Notes: generated from the sequence alone by a model not told the origin. Numbered from the stretch's first letter, positions 35,986-48,979 are shown. The stretch is DNA of 64,000 nt from Limnoperna fortunei (GCA_944474755.1 OX104123.1:14388275-14452274); one strand, 5' to 3'. Numbers and translations: made by a program.

Positions 35986-36244
35986 GGGGCCTCGGTGGCC
36001 GAGTGGTCAATGTAGTTCGTCTACCATTGATCACGTGGTCTGTCAAAACCGAGATTGCGGGTTCGATTCTCACTGCAGGCAGGGTGTACTCGACTCCAAT
36101 CTTAATTGACAAGATTGCCAGTTTTCCTACCGCAGGTCGGGGGTTCTCTCCGGGTACTCCGGCTTCCTCCCTCAATAAAAACTGGACGCCATGAAATAGC
36201 TGAAAAATTGCTGAAATTAGCGTTAAAACACCAAAACAAACAAT
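35986..36244 (+). repeat. tRNA-derived SINE, copy A
   Basis: The head contains an RNA polymerase III A box (TGGCCGAGTGG) and B box (GGTTCGATTCT), as in Leu/Ser-type tRNAs. The body has TCCGGGTACTCCGGCTTCC and AAAACTGGACGCCATGAAAT, and the 3' domain AGCTGAAAAATTGCTG ... GCGTTAAAACACC. It is flanked by the 11-bp duplication AAAAGATATCA (35975-35985 and 36245-36255). Copies B and C are in the LINE region. Confidence 0.9.
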
Positions 36245-36560
36245 AAAAGATATCATGCCATGAATTAAATTGCAAAATAATTCACAGTTTTTCATAATCA
36301 ATCTTACAAAATATTATTGAACATCAAAATGCAATTTTAAAGTCCATTTTATTTTAAAGTTCTTATCACACATACGTGTTAATAATGATTGAAATAATGT
36401 TCATAATAATAATTTATAACCACCAAGGCAGGCAACTCCATCTAGTTGTAAGCCTTAACCGCCACACTTCTAATAGTGCATCCATGGGTAATTAGGGAGT
36501 CTTCCTATATAATAAAATGCTCTAGTTAATCTTGTTAAATACAATATTTCATTTAAAACC

Positions 36561-37060
36561 GCCCCGTGCGGGATCCGGCTGGCTAAAAGAATAGACCGCA
36601 GTCGCGCTAGCTTGTCATAAAAGGCGACTAAATAGCGCCCAGTACCCCGACCGGCGTGTCGGGTCGGTTTGCCTAAAGACCGACTGGGATGTGTGCCCCA
36701 GGTGGTTGAATGGGGTACCCCTGACAAGCTGGAGTTGTCAGGCCATAATACGGAAAACCTGACCGCAAACCATATTAGTGCACCGTGTTGTGAAAAATGC
36801 CACGTTCCTCGCACGTTAAAGAACGCTGCTGTAGTATTCGCTATGAGTAGGTATTTCGATCCCGCTACAGGAGGCTAAATTGCCCGACCCTATCCATCCT
36901 CCCATTTGTCAGTGGCAATCTAAAATCCGTTACCCGTAATTTCCCTTGTGTCCCATCCCATTTTCATTCATCATCATTTCATGTTCATTTTATCATCCAT
37001 TTCATCTCCTGAATATAGCTGAAATATTGCTGCTCGGGCGTTAAACACCATTAATCAATA
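36561..37060 (+). repeat. 511-bp SINE-like retroposon, copy 3
   Basis: Head GCCCCGTGCGGGATCC at the low-coordinate end, tail GCGTTAAACACCATTAATCAATA at the other. It is inserted in the paralog of the LTR target. The 10-bp duplication is ATTTAAAACC (36551-36560) against ATTAAAAACC (37061-37070), one mismatch. The uninterrupted counterpart near 13105 (CATTTAAAATCGATTGCAT) confirms the insertion point. Confidence 0.9.
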
Positions 37061-37070
37061 ATTAAAAACC

Positions 37071-40000
37071 GATTGCATAGATGCCTGGAAGATAGGTATT
37101 GTAACACACTTTGGTAAAATGCGTACTGCAATTGTGAAAGACACAAACTCTCCATTTCATCAAAGTCACTTGTGTAGCCTTCGAAAAATTAGGAAAAAAG
37201 ATATCAAAGTGATAAACATGATATTAAACAAGAAAAAAACCGATAAAATCTGAAAAAATAGGGGTAAATTGACGACAACAGCGACATTAAATGATTAAAA
37301 AGTGAAATTTTGCACAGGAATAAATACTCTGACTTGCAGTCTTTCTTGATGTATTTTGTCTAAGGTGGTCGCTCAAAACTGATAATCTGAATTTACATCA
37401 AAATAAACTAATGGTTCATGGAAGGTAATCTTAAACTGGTTTAAACTAGTCTGCTTGGCCAAAGTTATGGTTTTGACACATGCAACACACTTTAAAAATG
37501 TAATACATTATGGTATCAACACAACATAGTAATATCAAAGGACGCCGTATCTATATGTTTGAAAGGGCTGTGAACAATTCCTTTCGTTTCAGAAATATGT
37601 AACACAAATCCTAGAAAAATCTACAAATTTGCAACAACTTATTCCTGCGGTATAAATAAACGTCTAATGTGTAGTTAATAAATTTTTCACGATTGTTGAA
37701 GCAATCGTTCTGTAAAATGTTAAAAACATTGTTTAATCTAGTCAACTCGAGCATATTAATAGAAAACGTAGTAAAAAGAAAGCGTACATTTCGGTTTGTA
37801 TACACCACGCGTATGGGATCAACATTGATGATTAATAGCACAAATTCTCAATTTATAATCAATAATGTATCAATTAAATACAGCTGAACATAATTCTAAA
37901 AACTCGCATGTTTTGCCATCTGAGCTTGAAGCTAAATATGGATATGATTTTCAAACAAATAGACCTGTGTCTTTATAAGTAAAGATTCCGTGCCCCTCTT
38001 TCATTTTATCAACACATTGGTTGAGTGTCATCTTTTACATATCTTTGCAATAATTTGTTCATTGGGACGAAAATGATATAGTATTCTCCATTACGGGCGA
38101 CGAGGTTTCAATTCTACCTTTAACATGTTTCAACCACTTTTTATTGTCCGTTTGTCCAACTGCCAAGTTTCAACTCATCTGCACGAAGGAAACGCTCTTT
38201 TACTAAATCTCGACGTATTTGTGCCACATACTTTTCTATCAGGAAATAATCCCTCCATTAACTGTTCGAATTCAGTTTTTTAGCGAATAGTTTCAGATGG
38301 CCAATATTTTGATCAAAGTCGGTGTCTTTGGTACACGAGTGTTAAACCTATGTCTGGTTACTGTCACGTTCTTTTTTGGAGTTCAATATTTTCGAACTTT
38401 TGAAAAGTGGTTCCACCTTGTCTATATTAGCCTCAAAGTTCAACGTGTTAAAATTTCTCGGTCATCTAATCCAATGATATTACTCAGCTTTACACTTTTC
38501 CTTTTTCGTTTTGTCATTCATATCAACGTCTAAGTAGAAATCCATCATTTTTCGGAAAGATAACATTAAAAGAGAAATCATTCTGCTCCATTTATTCGGC
38601 AGGATTACCATAATGATCAAAGTCTAACTCCGGTGTTGTCTAAATTGAGCATACATTTTGAGATTGTATTTAAATAGCTTTAGATTCATCTTAACAGAGT
38701 TTGTCACAGAAATCCAATGTCCCCTGTGTTTTAATCTCCGTATTTCCTGAACGTTGGCTGGTATTTCATTTCCTGCTGCGGCTTTTAGTAAAACACATCT
38801 TCAACGAGAGGGTCTTCCTTATCCGCTACAGGGAACGCGCTGGGCTGCTGTTGGTCAATCACATGGTCCTAGAGAATGCATGCAATTTGATAATAATATA
38901 TTTCTTAATTCATATTAAAATTGTAGTTTTAAAATAGAAAAAGTATTTAAATGAATATTTAGATAGATCAAATGAAAGTTTATCACATAAACCCAACATT
39001 CTCCCGTATTTCCTTAACGTTGATTAGTTTTCATTTCCAGCTGTGGCTTTTATTGGAACACATCTTTCCTACCATCTGTTTAAACTTGCAAGTTTAGGAT
39101 GTCAACATAGAATCCACCCCTGTGTATAATGATTTCGTGACTGTTTAGTAACACAACTTGAGTCTCTTGGTTACATTACATTTTTTTCCGCTGTTAATTC
39201 CTTGTTTAGTGTGATATCATTTTGCTTCATCTGTGATATTTCGTTGTAGGCATAATTCATGATTCCGATTTTATTTTTAATATCCAATCAGAAAGCTCAG
39301 TTATAAGTAGCCGATGTGTAACCAAAGCTTCCACCATCTTTGTCCCACAAGCAAACTATTTGTACAGTTGTCGGAACGGCATAATTTTCAATCGTTTTAA
39401 GAAAATGAAAGGTACCAAGATCGAATTTAAGGGTACATATTTATACCATTTCCAATGATAAAAAACAGATTTAGAGAAATGTCTATGCTTGAAAACGTGT
39501 GGAAGTCCCAATGATCAGCTCAATATTAACAGAATAAATAAACATAAAAGCAGCTGCAATCCTTGTAGAGATTTAAGCAACCCTACTTTGTTAGATCAAT
39601 GACCGCTTAGTCTATAAAAGAATAAATGATTACGTGATGGTGTGCACGTCTTCAATTTCAAATAGATTTTCAAGTCCGTTAGTGAATCTACCCTAATTAA
39701 ATTATGATATACAAGAAATGGGACAGAAAACATGGCTCTTTTTTATAATTGATTAATGTTTAACGTCCAGCAAGCAATATTTCAGCTATATTCAGGACGT
39801 TTTTTTTATGTGTTCCCGTGTAAAAACTATTGGATTTATATATATACTTACATATAATGTACTTAATTGTTAATGAACATCACTTAATAACGTTACATGT
39901 ATTTCAGATTTATGTTCTTTTTCTGCTTTGAAATTTGCTGATTAGAAGCTCGGTCAGTACTTTAAAAAGACAGACAAAAACAATTCTGCAGTAAACATCG

Positions 40001-40083
40001 GTTTTTTAAAAATTATTTTGATACATCTTTATCCAACTAATTAGCAGTTATCGATTGTTCAGCGATCTGTATATGTGTAGGAA
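37071..40083. other. AT-rich interval with unrecognised ORF remnants
   Basis: 37070-37185 is the uninterrupted target of the LTR insertion. After that, scattered short frames appear on both strands without motifs. A word block ATTTCCTGAACGTTG ... GCTGCGGCTTTTAGTAAAACACATCTT near 38740-38800 is repeated, diverged, near 39010-39070. 39753-39803 is a minus-strand piece of the LINE 3' tail. No gene can be supported. Confidence 0.4.
39753..39803 (-). repeat. 5'-truncated LINE 3'-tail fragment
   Basis: On the minus strand it reads ACGTCCTGAATATAGCTGAA ... GCTTGCTGGACGTTAAACAT, nearly the same as the tail of the full LINE at 52258-52310. It is probably an extremely 5'-truncated insertion of the same LINE. 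Confidence 0.75.
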
Positions 40084-40965
40084 TTACTCTCTGACTGCCC
40101 CGTGTGGGTCTCGGGGCACAGGAGAATAGGCCCACGGCTTCCTCAGCCTGCAGTAAGAGTCTGCTAACAGGCAAAACTTGCCGTGTGTTGCGACCCGTGT
40201 CGATTACAGGACGGAATTTCAGTAGGCCGGGTAAACGGTCCCGATCACTTGCTGAAACCTTACTTTTTCTAGACGGGAAATCGAGTTAGCCCTGACTTCA
40301 ATGAATCAGCATACCACGTCTTGCCCTTTGTGAATCCTTCTCATTTAAGCTACTCTTACAATATTTTCGTTCAAACTGTTCCATGAAATGTATTTACCAT
40401 TTGATAAACAGCTTCCTTACAGGATTTGCAAAGAAGGCGGTGGCTGTTGGGCAAAGCATCCTCGGCTCTATAGAGGCGACATGTTGGCCGTGTGTTGCAA
40501 CCCGTGTCGGTGGTGGAAGGGATCCTGGTGGTTGAGAGATCACTCTGCTGCATCCATTAGTGCGGGTCAGCGGGTTTCGATTTTCAATACACCACTTTGT
40601 CCCTGACTTCAACTAGACGGGAGACCGGATGGACCCGGTTCGGTCAATCGGCTGGTCACGCCGAGCCCTTTACAAGCTTGTCTTCATTTTTATTATTACT
40701 TGATTATGTCTTGTAAATCTTACTAACAAAAATGTTCAGTAACAGGCTGTTAAGAAGGCGGTGTCTCATGGGCAAATCAAGTAGACCGAGTTTCGAACGG
40801 TTGTATCGCCAGGTAACCACGTGCACGAGGCATGCGTTCATTAAAAAATTCGTCTGTTTGAGTACACCACCATTGGAACCTGATGCTTTCTGCTGGTGAT
40901 CCGCAAACACCAAGCATCGCCCCTGTTGGCACTCCGTAGCGGGTGGTGAACCGAAATCTTTCAAC

Positions 40966-42107
40966 ATGGCTTCAGAAATAGAAATTAAAAATGGTCCAAA
41001 AAAAGAAAAAATGACTCCTCTTGAAGAATTGGTTGTTGAAGAAAATTGGCCTAAATGTATTGTTTTATCTAGCAAAGACCAAACTTAACCTTTGGCAAAA
41101 GTATCTCCTTTCATCATCGAAAAAACTATTAATGGGTGTCACAAAAATAAAATCCGGTTCCCTCGTTATTGAATTTAATAAAAAAACGCCAGTCTTCAAA
41201 TATACTTAAACTTTCAGAAATTGTAGATTTAGAAATATCTAGCTCTCCCCACAGAACTCTAAACTCAAGTCAAAGGATTATTCGTTACCGATGCGAAGAT
41301 CTCTCGGAATTATTGGACGAGGAAATATGTTTAGAACTGAGCATCAGGGTGTTACAAAAGTGAAGCGATTTATTGCTAACAGACAGGGTGTTCAGGTAAA
41401 ACTGAACACGTTTCTGTTGAATTACAACACACCCACTGTCCTCGAATCTATCAAGATTGGTGTCTTCAAAGCTAAAGTCACCGCATACATCTCCAACCCT
41501 GTGCGCTGCTTTAAGTGTCAAAAGTTTCGCCACGGAAAGGGACAGTGCAGAGTTCACCAGATTTGTTGTACGTGTGCAAAGGAAGGACACGAGGGCTTCA
41601 CCTGCACTAAAACTCCGAAGTGTGCTAATTGTGGTGAGGCCCACATGTCCTCATCGTAGGACTGTCAGTACTTTAAAAAGGAAAAAGAAATTCAAAAAAT
41701 AAAAACTGAAAAAACATCTCTTACCATGAGGCTCGTCGTCTGTATAATACAACGAATAATCCCTCGTCTCCTGCATCAACGTTATACGCCAATGTGGCCA
41801 AACGCGTTCTCACTTCAGTTGAAACGCAGACGATCATCACCTGCACTATTGACAAACAGGAACCTTCAAACTTAACAGTTACAACAACAGACAAAATCAT
41901 TACATCTTCACGAAAATCTTCATCTTCACAAACTGCTACGCCTTCAGCACCCTCTCAAACGGCTACGTCTTCAGTACCCTCTCAATCCTCAACCAATTCT
42001 TCATGCAGCAAAAAAAAACAATTAAAAAAAATACCAACTCCAATTTACATTCTTCTAACTCAAATAAAAACTCAAATCAAAAATGAGATCGTACTCCAAA
42101 ACTGCTG
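40966..42107 (+). pseudogene. LINE ORF1, gag-like with zinc knuckles
   Basis: ATG at 40966 (MASEIEIKNGPKK). Coding passes through several frames: KVSPFIIEKTI, then VIEFNKK, SSPHRTLNSSQRII, GVTKVKRFIANRQG, ending in three CCHC-like knuckles between about 41505 and 41660 (CFKCQKFRHGKGQC, CCTCAKEGHEGFTC, CANCGEAHM...C). After that the frame is Ser/Thr/Pro-rich to about 42107. ORF1 proteins of this type bind the LINE RNA and form the transposition particle. At least three frameshifts make this copy inactive. Confidence 0.75.
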
Positions 42108-42277
42108 AGGGATCCCATAAAGGTCCACAACAGGTTTGGAAGTCTAGATCATCTAGACACTACTATCTGGGGCGATCCCATGGATACACTACCCCCAGAT
42201 ACTGGATCTAAAAGTAGATCCCCCAGCGGAATAGCCCCCCAAAAAACTGTCAACTATTCCCCTATTCGCAGATCATA

Positions 42278-43690
42278 ATGGGTACAATAATACAATGGAA
42301 TTGTCGAGGTCTTACGAGTAATTTTCTTGAGATTACATTATAAGTTCAAGCCTTTCTTCCTGTTGCATTTAGCCTCCAAGAATCCCACCTAAAACGAAGT
42401 GATAACATATCTTTAAAAAATTACTCTATATACAGGACATATGTAGACGAGAATGATAGAGCTGCTTGCGGCTCTACCATTCTTGTAAAATATCACGTTC
42501 TGCATAGCCATGTAGATCTCAACACTGATCTTCAGGCGGTTGCTGAATATCTTTAGACAAAACAATTACTTGATGCTCTGTGTATATCCCTCCGCATTCT
42601 GCATTAAATTTAAATCAGTTGAAACATCTTACTGATCAGCTTCCGGCCCCTGCAGACAACCCTTTATGGGGCAGTAACACAATAAACGATAAAGGTAAAA
42701 TTATTGAAGGCTTAATGAATCGTGAAGATCTGTGTATTTTAAATGATGGAACCAATACATATTTACATCCTGGGAATGGATCATAATCGGCAATTTATAT
42801 TACAATAGCAGATCCTTCTCTGTTGCCAAACTTTTTATGGAAAGTCCATGACGATCTCTGAGGCAGTATCACTTTCCCATTATCTTGGAATCTTTACACT
42901 TCAAACACAGAACGAGTCGCTCGGTATAAATTCGGCAAGGTCAATTGGCCTCTAATTGAACAACTCGGTACAGAGCGACTTAACTCGGATGCCTTTGAAG
43001 ATATTTCTGATCCAATTTTAAAATTCAATGAAACACTTATTTCAATTGCTGATGAAACAATTCCTAAGACCTCGACAAATCCCAAACATCCTAGTAAACC
43101 ATGGTTCGATTACAGCAGTGAGTGCGCTATTAAAGACAGGAAAAAAGCCGAACGACGCTTTAATAAACACCCAACTAGTGTTGGGGAATCGGAAAATTTT
43201 CATAATCGATTATCGGAAATAATCGAAAAGACATAATCGATTAATAATCGGAAAATCTTTTTTAGTGTATCAATTAACATTGCTTAAATTGTCTCTTTAC
43301 TAAAACAAATCCAAAATATTCCTAAACCCTGGATTTGGTTTTTCCAGGGTATGAATAAATTTGTCTAGTCTCGTAGTTGTTGTTATTTGGGTCATGATCG
43401 ACCGCTTCGACCTTGTCATCCATTTTACTATACCCGGAAACGGATCGGACAGGTTAATTACAGAACAAAACCGGACAGAATTGAATTTCCGTATTTCGAT
43501 CGGCGATGTCTGCGACATCCGATTTTTATTTTGAACATCGATTAGTAAGATCGGCGGGTGAAAAACGACAGTTTATCGATTGTAGGCGATAATCGTTCCA
43601 TCACTACACCCAACTCAAAATAATCTTAACCAATTCCGAATCTTTTCTTATTAAGTATTCAATCTTAGCTCTAGTCATATGATTCGAGAG
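42278..43690 (+). pseudogene. LINE ORF2, endonuclease part
   Basis: ATG at 42278 opens MGTIIQWNCRGL, the first conserved motif of APE-type endonucleases (N in WNCRG). LQESHL (catalytic Glu) follows at about 42375. Later, YIPPHSALN and LWGSNTINDKGKII lie near 42580-42710. The expected GDFN motif is missing because of a short deletion before LWGSN, and SDPSL lies downstream. Several in-frame stops. The frame then reaches PWFDYSSECAIKDRKKAERR before the MITE at 43176, resumes at 43607 and fades near 43690. Confidence 0.7.
43176..43606. mobile_element. hAT-type MITE, 431 bp, 8-bp duplication
   Basis: The ends are TAGTGTTGGGGAATCGG and, reverse complemented, TAGTGATGGAACGATTATCG. The flanking 8-bp direct repeat CACCCAAC (43168-43175 and 43607-43614) is perfect, and it interrupts the LINE ORF2 between RRFNKHPT and the following QNNLNQFRI. 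An 8-bp duplication with TAGTG ends is diagnostic of hAT elements. It has no transposase and is rich in ATAATCGATTA words. Confidence 0.92.
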
Positions 43691-44868
43691 TTAAACACAA
43701 TGTCCTCTTTGTCTGAACAGACCTAAGTAAAGACAACTTTGGATAGCTAAACAATAATGGCATATCTTTAAATAAAAACAAATATTTAACAAACCCATTA
43801 TAAGCCTTGTTTTCCAGGAATCATTTAGGCCGTGTGAATAACTGGCATGTTTTGCATATATAGCACTTAAAGTAACAATTCTTAATTGATGCAATCTTAT
43901 GTTAACATATAGAAACTACTGCCATTATGAATATGGGCAGGATCACATTATAGCTAATTTCAGTCTATGAATAAATTTTTTTAAACTAACTTCTTCACAA
44001 GAAAAAAAAGATGATGCCATCATTTCAGCAGGATCTACAGATGAAGTATTTAACGATGAACATTCAGGCATATCAACTGATCAAGATGGTTGTTGTACAG
44101 TAGAACATTGATATTAATACATTATTTCAAGTTGAATAAATTACATAAATAATATGTAGAAAGCTCAGTTCGATGTTTTTGTTTAAGGTCAACTACACAA
44201 TTTATTCCTGACCACTAATTTTAAGGTATGAAATTCAGGATTTTCTACCTATCCTGGTAAAATCTAGATACGAAAGTATCAGTCTTGGGAGCTTTTGATG
44301 GTGGATTTGTTGTGATACCACTATGATGTTGCAGAGATTTCACAAGACACCACAGCTCTAACTGCCTAAAGTGACCATCGGTACCTTTAATTTGATAAAG
44401 AAGGAGTGAAAAGCCAAGTTTAATAAAATGTTTCAGCATTTTAAATAATGTAACAAGAACAAAATTTTCATATACCATAATTTCAGTTTCACATGCAGAG
44501 TAATTTTGTTCCAACATTTCTTATATATACACTTTGCTGTAGAAATATAGGACATGAAAAAAGCTCATATATATATAATGTTAAGATAATTTTTTTTGGT
44601 TTGAAATTCAGTAAAGATAACCACAACCATGTTTAATTTTGTTCGTTTTCACTTAAAATAGCTGAATTCTATTCTCTCTGTTGACAGTTATTTTTATAAC
44701 ATATAAGACATCGTTAACATGGAAAACATTCTCCAAAAGAATATAACACACATCCACATACAGATCAAACATTTATATCGGCATTACTAACCATACATTG
44801 ACATAGAATTGATTCTTAAAACATAAAGAGGTAAACAATATATATGCTACATTTAAATGACAATCTAC

Positions 44869-46085
44869 CTGTTTTGTGATTGATTGGTGTAAATGGTAAT
44901 CCAGTATCAGTCCACCATTTGAGGCATTCTCAGGAATGTACAGGTGTTTTCGTTTGTCTTTGCCTGCAGTATGCCAATATTTATAATAAATACACCACTG
45001 GAACAAATTTTAATGAGTATGTATCATTTGTGGAGAAAAGATATCTTATTACATTTATAAAAATAAACATGGCAAGTCCTCAGCAACACTCTATTAATAA
45101 CTCAAAATATCATTGTTAAGCAAGCTTTCCTCATGGATTTAAAGTTTGAAATTAATTGTCCCTTGCGAAATTCACTTTCAAAAACCATTGTTCTGTTTAT
45201 TTTCTATACATGCATCATTTTTAAGCTTGTCCGTTTATCTACCAAATTTATTTGTTTTCCCTTATTATAAAATTTTTCACCAGGATCACAGTTTTTTCGT
45301 GCACCTTTTATTAGCCATATTAAACAGAATGACAAATGTGTCTTTATAAAAAATTCCAAGTTAAACTATGAGTTGTCACTGCGAACAGATATTACCATAT
45401 CAAATCTTACATGACAAAGCATTTTTTGGTGTTACTGCTGTATCAACTATTTTCCTCAATGTAGATACATTCATATCAAAAACATGAATCTGAAGAGCCG
45501 TAGAAAGGCTTGTATCTTCCTCATCCACATTTCTTTCATCTGATCATAAAGAAAAGAGAGTAAACTGCAGATGATTAGTGCAAACATAGAGTTTTCAGAA
45601 TTTAATTACAAAGTGCCTTTGAAAAAAAATCACTCAATCATTAGAAATAAGACAAAACAAGATTAAAATTGACAATCTAATGACAACAAAATTTCTGTTA
45701 GTATATATAAGTTCTGAGGATATAGTAATGACCTCCACAAGTGAATTGATCAGTTTTTTCAGCACAGTGACTAAACAGATTGTATATTATAGCCTTATCC
45801 CAATATGGTTGGATTCCACTAACCTTCTCCTTTAAATCTGCCCTTAACTAGCATTTACACAAACGTTAATACAGTGACAACTGATGGAACTTTGTAAATT
45901 TTCATGTAAGGCTTTTTAATGTGTAGTCAATATAGAACATTTTCTCATTGCAACTGATTACTTTACAATCATTTTAATATCCTCAAGTCAGATTATTACA
46001 TGCCAGTTACATATACAGGTACAGATCACATATCTTACCTTCTACAGGCAAGCCAGGAATAGCCAGTGCAGACCTAAACTTATTT
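44869..46085 (-). CDS. Three phase-consistent exons of an unidentified gene
   Basis: Minus-strand exons: 46085-46039 (acceptor ATGTCAG, donor GTAAGA), 45539-45411 (acceptor ATGATCAG, donor GTAAGA) and 44963-44869 (acceptor CATACTGCAG, donor GTAGAT). Phases agree at both joins. The peptide starts NKFRSALAIPGLPVE, continues with an acidic linker and HVFDMNVSTLRKIVDTAV, then KRKHLYIPENASNGG and LDYHLHQSITKQ. More coding-like sequence lies downstream near 44378-44236 (GHFRQLELWCLVKSLQHHSG) and upstream near 46490-46530 and 46785-46830, but the joins are not certain. No known domain was recognised. The conserved-looking composition and clean junctions support a real gene, carried inside the interrupted LINE. 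Confidence 0.5.
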
Positions 46086-47158
46086 CTGACATCATCATCA
46101 ATTAATAATTAAACACACTGAATAAATATAAGTGATAACATCAGAAGCCTACAAGCGATTAAGTTCATTTTGTCTTGTAAACTAAGTTGGAATATATATG
46201 TATTAATACTGCAATACGTTTTTGTACGACACTTAAAAACCAAATAAGTTTAAGTATAGCTTGCTCCTTTCTGACAACAATTTATCAATCTATTTTATAT
46301 AATGGCTGTTAATCTCAATTTTATAAAAAAATGTAAATAGTTTTTTACCTGTCACTATTTTGTTGGTAATAATTGATACATATGTTGACATGATCTTGGG
46401 AATACCGGGCTTAATAGATCTATAACTTTTTCTGTTGAAAATACTTTTAACAACAATATATAAATAGTAATAATGATGGTATGATTTGTCTCTCAAAGAA
46501 ATCTTGCTCCGACTGGTCATGTGCTGCCTTTTAGCACACATGTAAATAATATAAAAATTAAATGCTTATTAAAAAGCAAATAAAAAAGAATTCAAAATAA
46601 AAATGTCAGTATATAGTGTTTTCAAAAGTTGAAATTAATTAAGAAGAAATTATTTATGCATGGTGAATTTTTGAAATTGTGTATGATTTAATACATTTGA
46701 ACTCTGACAGTGGGATACACCTTAATTTTTTTTTCCTTTTATGTACATCACCTTCTTATGTATATGTATTGTCAACAAGTCCTATAAGAATTAAAGGACA
46801 CTTCGAGAATTCTTCAAATTCTTTGATCTGCAATCAGAGAAAACATTGTTAATATTTCACTGACCTACAAAATCAGATTTAATTCTCAACAAGTTAAGTA
46901 ATAATTTTATGTGATAATTGGAGCTCCTTGAAAATGTTTTATTGAAATTTGCACATCCTAACATATCCATGCTAACATTTTTTAGATGAAAACTAACAAA
47001 ACAACTTTAAATACTATGTAAATAAAGATTACAAATGATATATTTTTAAAAATATCTTTGTGTTCTGGCTATAATTTTGCCATGACAGTTTAAAACTTTT
47101 GTTTTCTACAAAAGTGAACAACTTATATATACATTAAAAGTGACTATTTAAATACCAG

Positions 47159-47215
47159 ACGTCCTGAATATAGTTGAAATACTGCTCGCTGGACATTAAA
47201 CAACCATAAATCTAA
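47159..47215 (+). repeat. LINE 3'-tail fragment
   Basis: GACGTCCTGAATATAGTTGA followed by TACTGCTCGCTGGACATTAA and AACCATAAATC. It is a diverged copy of the tail at 52258, with no LINE body in front of it, so a 5'-truncated insertion. Confidence 0.7.
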
Positions 47216-47339
47216 ATATTACTATATTAGTATCCTATTACAAAAGCATTCAAATGAAGTTGCAAAATATTTATAAATAATTTTAATTTAAACTGCTTGT
47301 TCGAAATTGCTGCGACAATACAACTTGTATAGGCTTGCT

Positions 47340-47510
47340 TATTTGAATGTTGTTTAACGCCACTTTCAGCAATGTTTAGCTATATCATGGCATCCAATTT
47401 TTATTTGGGGAGGCTGTGTCATTGCTAATCAATTGCTACATCGCAAATGCCAATCCTAAGTAAAAGTGCAGAGTCAATTTGGTTTTAAATGCCAGTGTGG
47501 CGAAGATAAA
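47340..47510 (-). repeat. Diverged tRNA-SINE 3' half
   Basis: On the minus strand it reads CCTCCCCAAATAAAAATTGG, ATGCCATGATATAGCTAAAC, ATTGCTGAAAGTGGCGTTAA, matching the 3' half of the SINE copies at 35986 and 48185. The tRNA head is not preserved. Confidence 0.7.
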
Positions 47511-48184
47511 ATATTTACAAGTTAAGTAATATAAAAACAATGGAATAGCTTGGTATGGTCCTGTATTGTTTCCGTAATTTATGCACTTCTGATTGGATCA
47601 TTCGTTATTTGGTAATTGAAAAGATCTTTTGGTTGACATAAGGACAAAACAATATTCCTACACTGTAAAAATATATAATTTAACTATTTTTAATCAGATT
47701 GAAAAGGAAAAGAAGAAAATGCCAAATAAAGTACTTCGATTCATGCAAGTATTAAGTATTAAACATCTACCTGCAGGAAATTACATAGAATAAATACATT
47801 TTATACATAAACCACTTATATGTTGATGCAATATTATTGATGAACATGATTAATGATAATTTATTACAAGTGCCTAATGATAGATATATACATTTCACAT
47901 AAATAAGACTGGAATATTTACATCCTGTATTTAACTACTATAATCTCATAATTAGGTAATGTCAAGACCATAAACTTTTGTAAAGGTTTACATATAAAAT
48001 TTACATTATCCTGTGACTTAAAGGTCTGATTTTCAAAATTTAAAGAATGAAGGATACAAGACAGGATCTAATATACATGATATAAGTATATCCAGTGGAT
48101 TAATGTACATGAAATTTAAGTTACTATAGAACTGGTGTATATCTAGGTTTAAATGAAAGATGAAATACCACTTCATCTTACATC

Positions 48185-48452
48185 GGGGGCCTCGGTGGCC
48201 GAGTGGTCAAGGTAGTTCGTCTACTATTGATCACGTGGTCTGTCAACACTGAGATTGCGGGTTCGATTCTCACTGCAGGCAGGGTGTACTCGACTCCAAT
48301 CTTAATTGACAAGGATTGCCAGTTTTCCTACCGCAGGTCGGGGGTTCTCTCCGGGTACTCCGGCTTCCTCCCCCAATAAAAACTGGACGCCATGAAATAG
48401 CTGAAAAATTGCTGAAAGTGGCGTTAAAACACCATTCAAACAAACAAACAAA
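48185..48452 (+). repeat. tRNA-derived SINE, copy B
   Basis: Full length. Begins GGGGGCCTCGGTGGCCGAG and contains A and B boxes, the same body and 3' domain as copy A, and an (AAAC)n tail. It is flanked by a perfect 12-bp duplication TCATCTTACATC (48173-48184 and 48453-48464), so it is a fairly recent insertion. Confidence 0.93.
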
Positions 48453-48979
48453 TCATCTTACATCACTGAAATTTATGCTTCGCTAAAAGAGCAAAAAAGC
48501 AAATACTTTATAATTAAGAAAGTGTTGATAATGTACATAAATAGGTAGAGAGCAACGATATATCAGAGCACATATTTTCTACATTATAAACTGTAACAGT
48601 TTGTTATTAAAAAAACTCTTTGTTCATGATTATGCCAATTTATTTTACTTCTCAGTAAAAATACAACAGTGATATTGGCACAATCCAAATTGCAATCCTA
48701 CAAGCTTAAAGCTGGTAGAGTAATATGCCTAGAATAATCAATTGACATTTAATACTGTGACATTAACAAGTAACACAATAATTAAGCTGTGATTTATCGT
48801 TTATATGTTTCCCCTGTACCAGTGTAGTTAAATATGAAAGCAGATTACTATAATAAGCTTTACCTCTCCTCTTGACGAATAAACTGCAATAATAATAATT
48901 TTATGACATAGGTATAAACTAAATTTGCAATTCAAAACAAATTATGAGATATAAGGAAAACATTTCTTTAACTTCATAA

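Noticed and set aside
35986..36072. tRNA gene (A and B boxes present)
   Set aside because: It is the head of a SINE with target duplications and two more copies in the window; acceptor-stem pairing and a proper anticodon arm are not preserved.
35960..36301. 113-codon minus-strand ORF at the SINE (also 50506-51012)
   Set aside because: Antisense reading of the tRNA-SINE; the same peptide appears at each SINE copy.
40394..40612. Overlapping ORFs on both strands in the LINE 5' region
   Set aside because: The sequence is GC-rich untranslated leader, and the peptides resemble no LINE protein.
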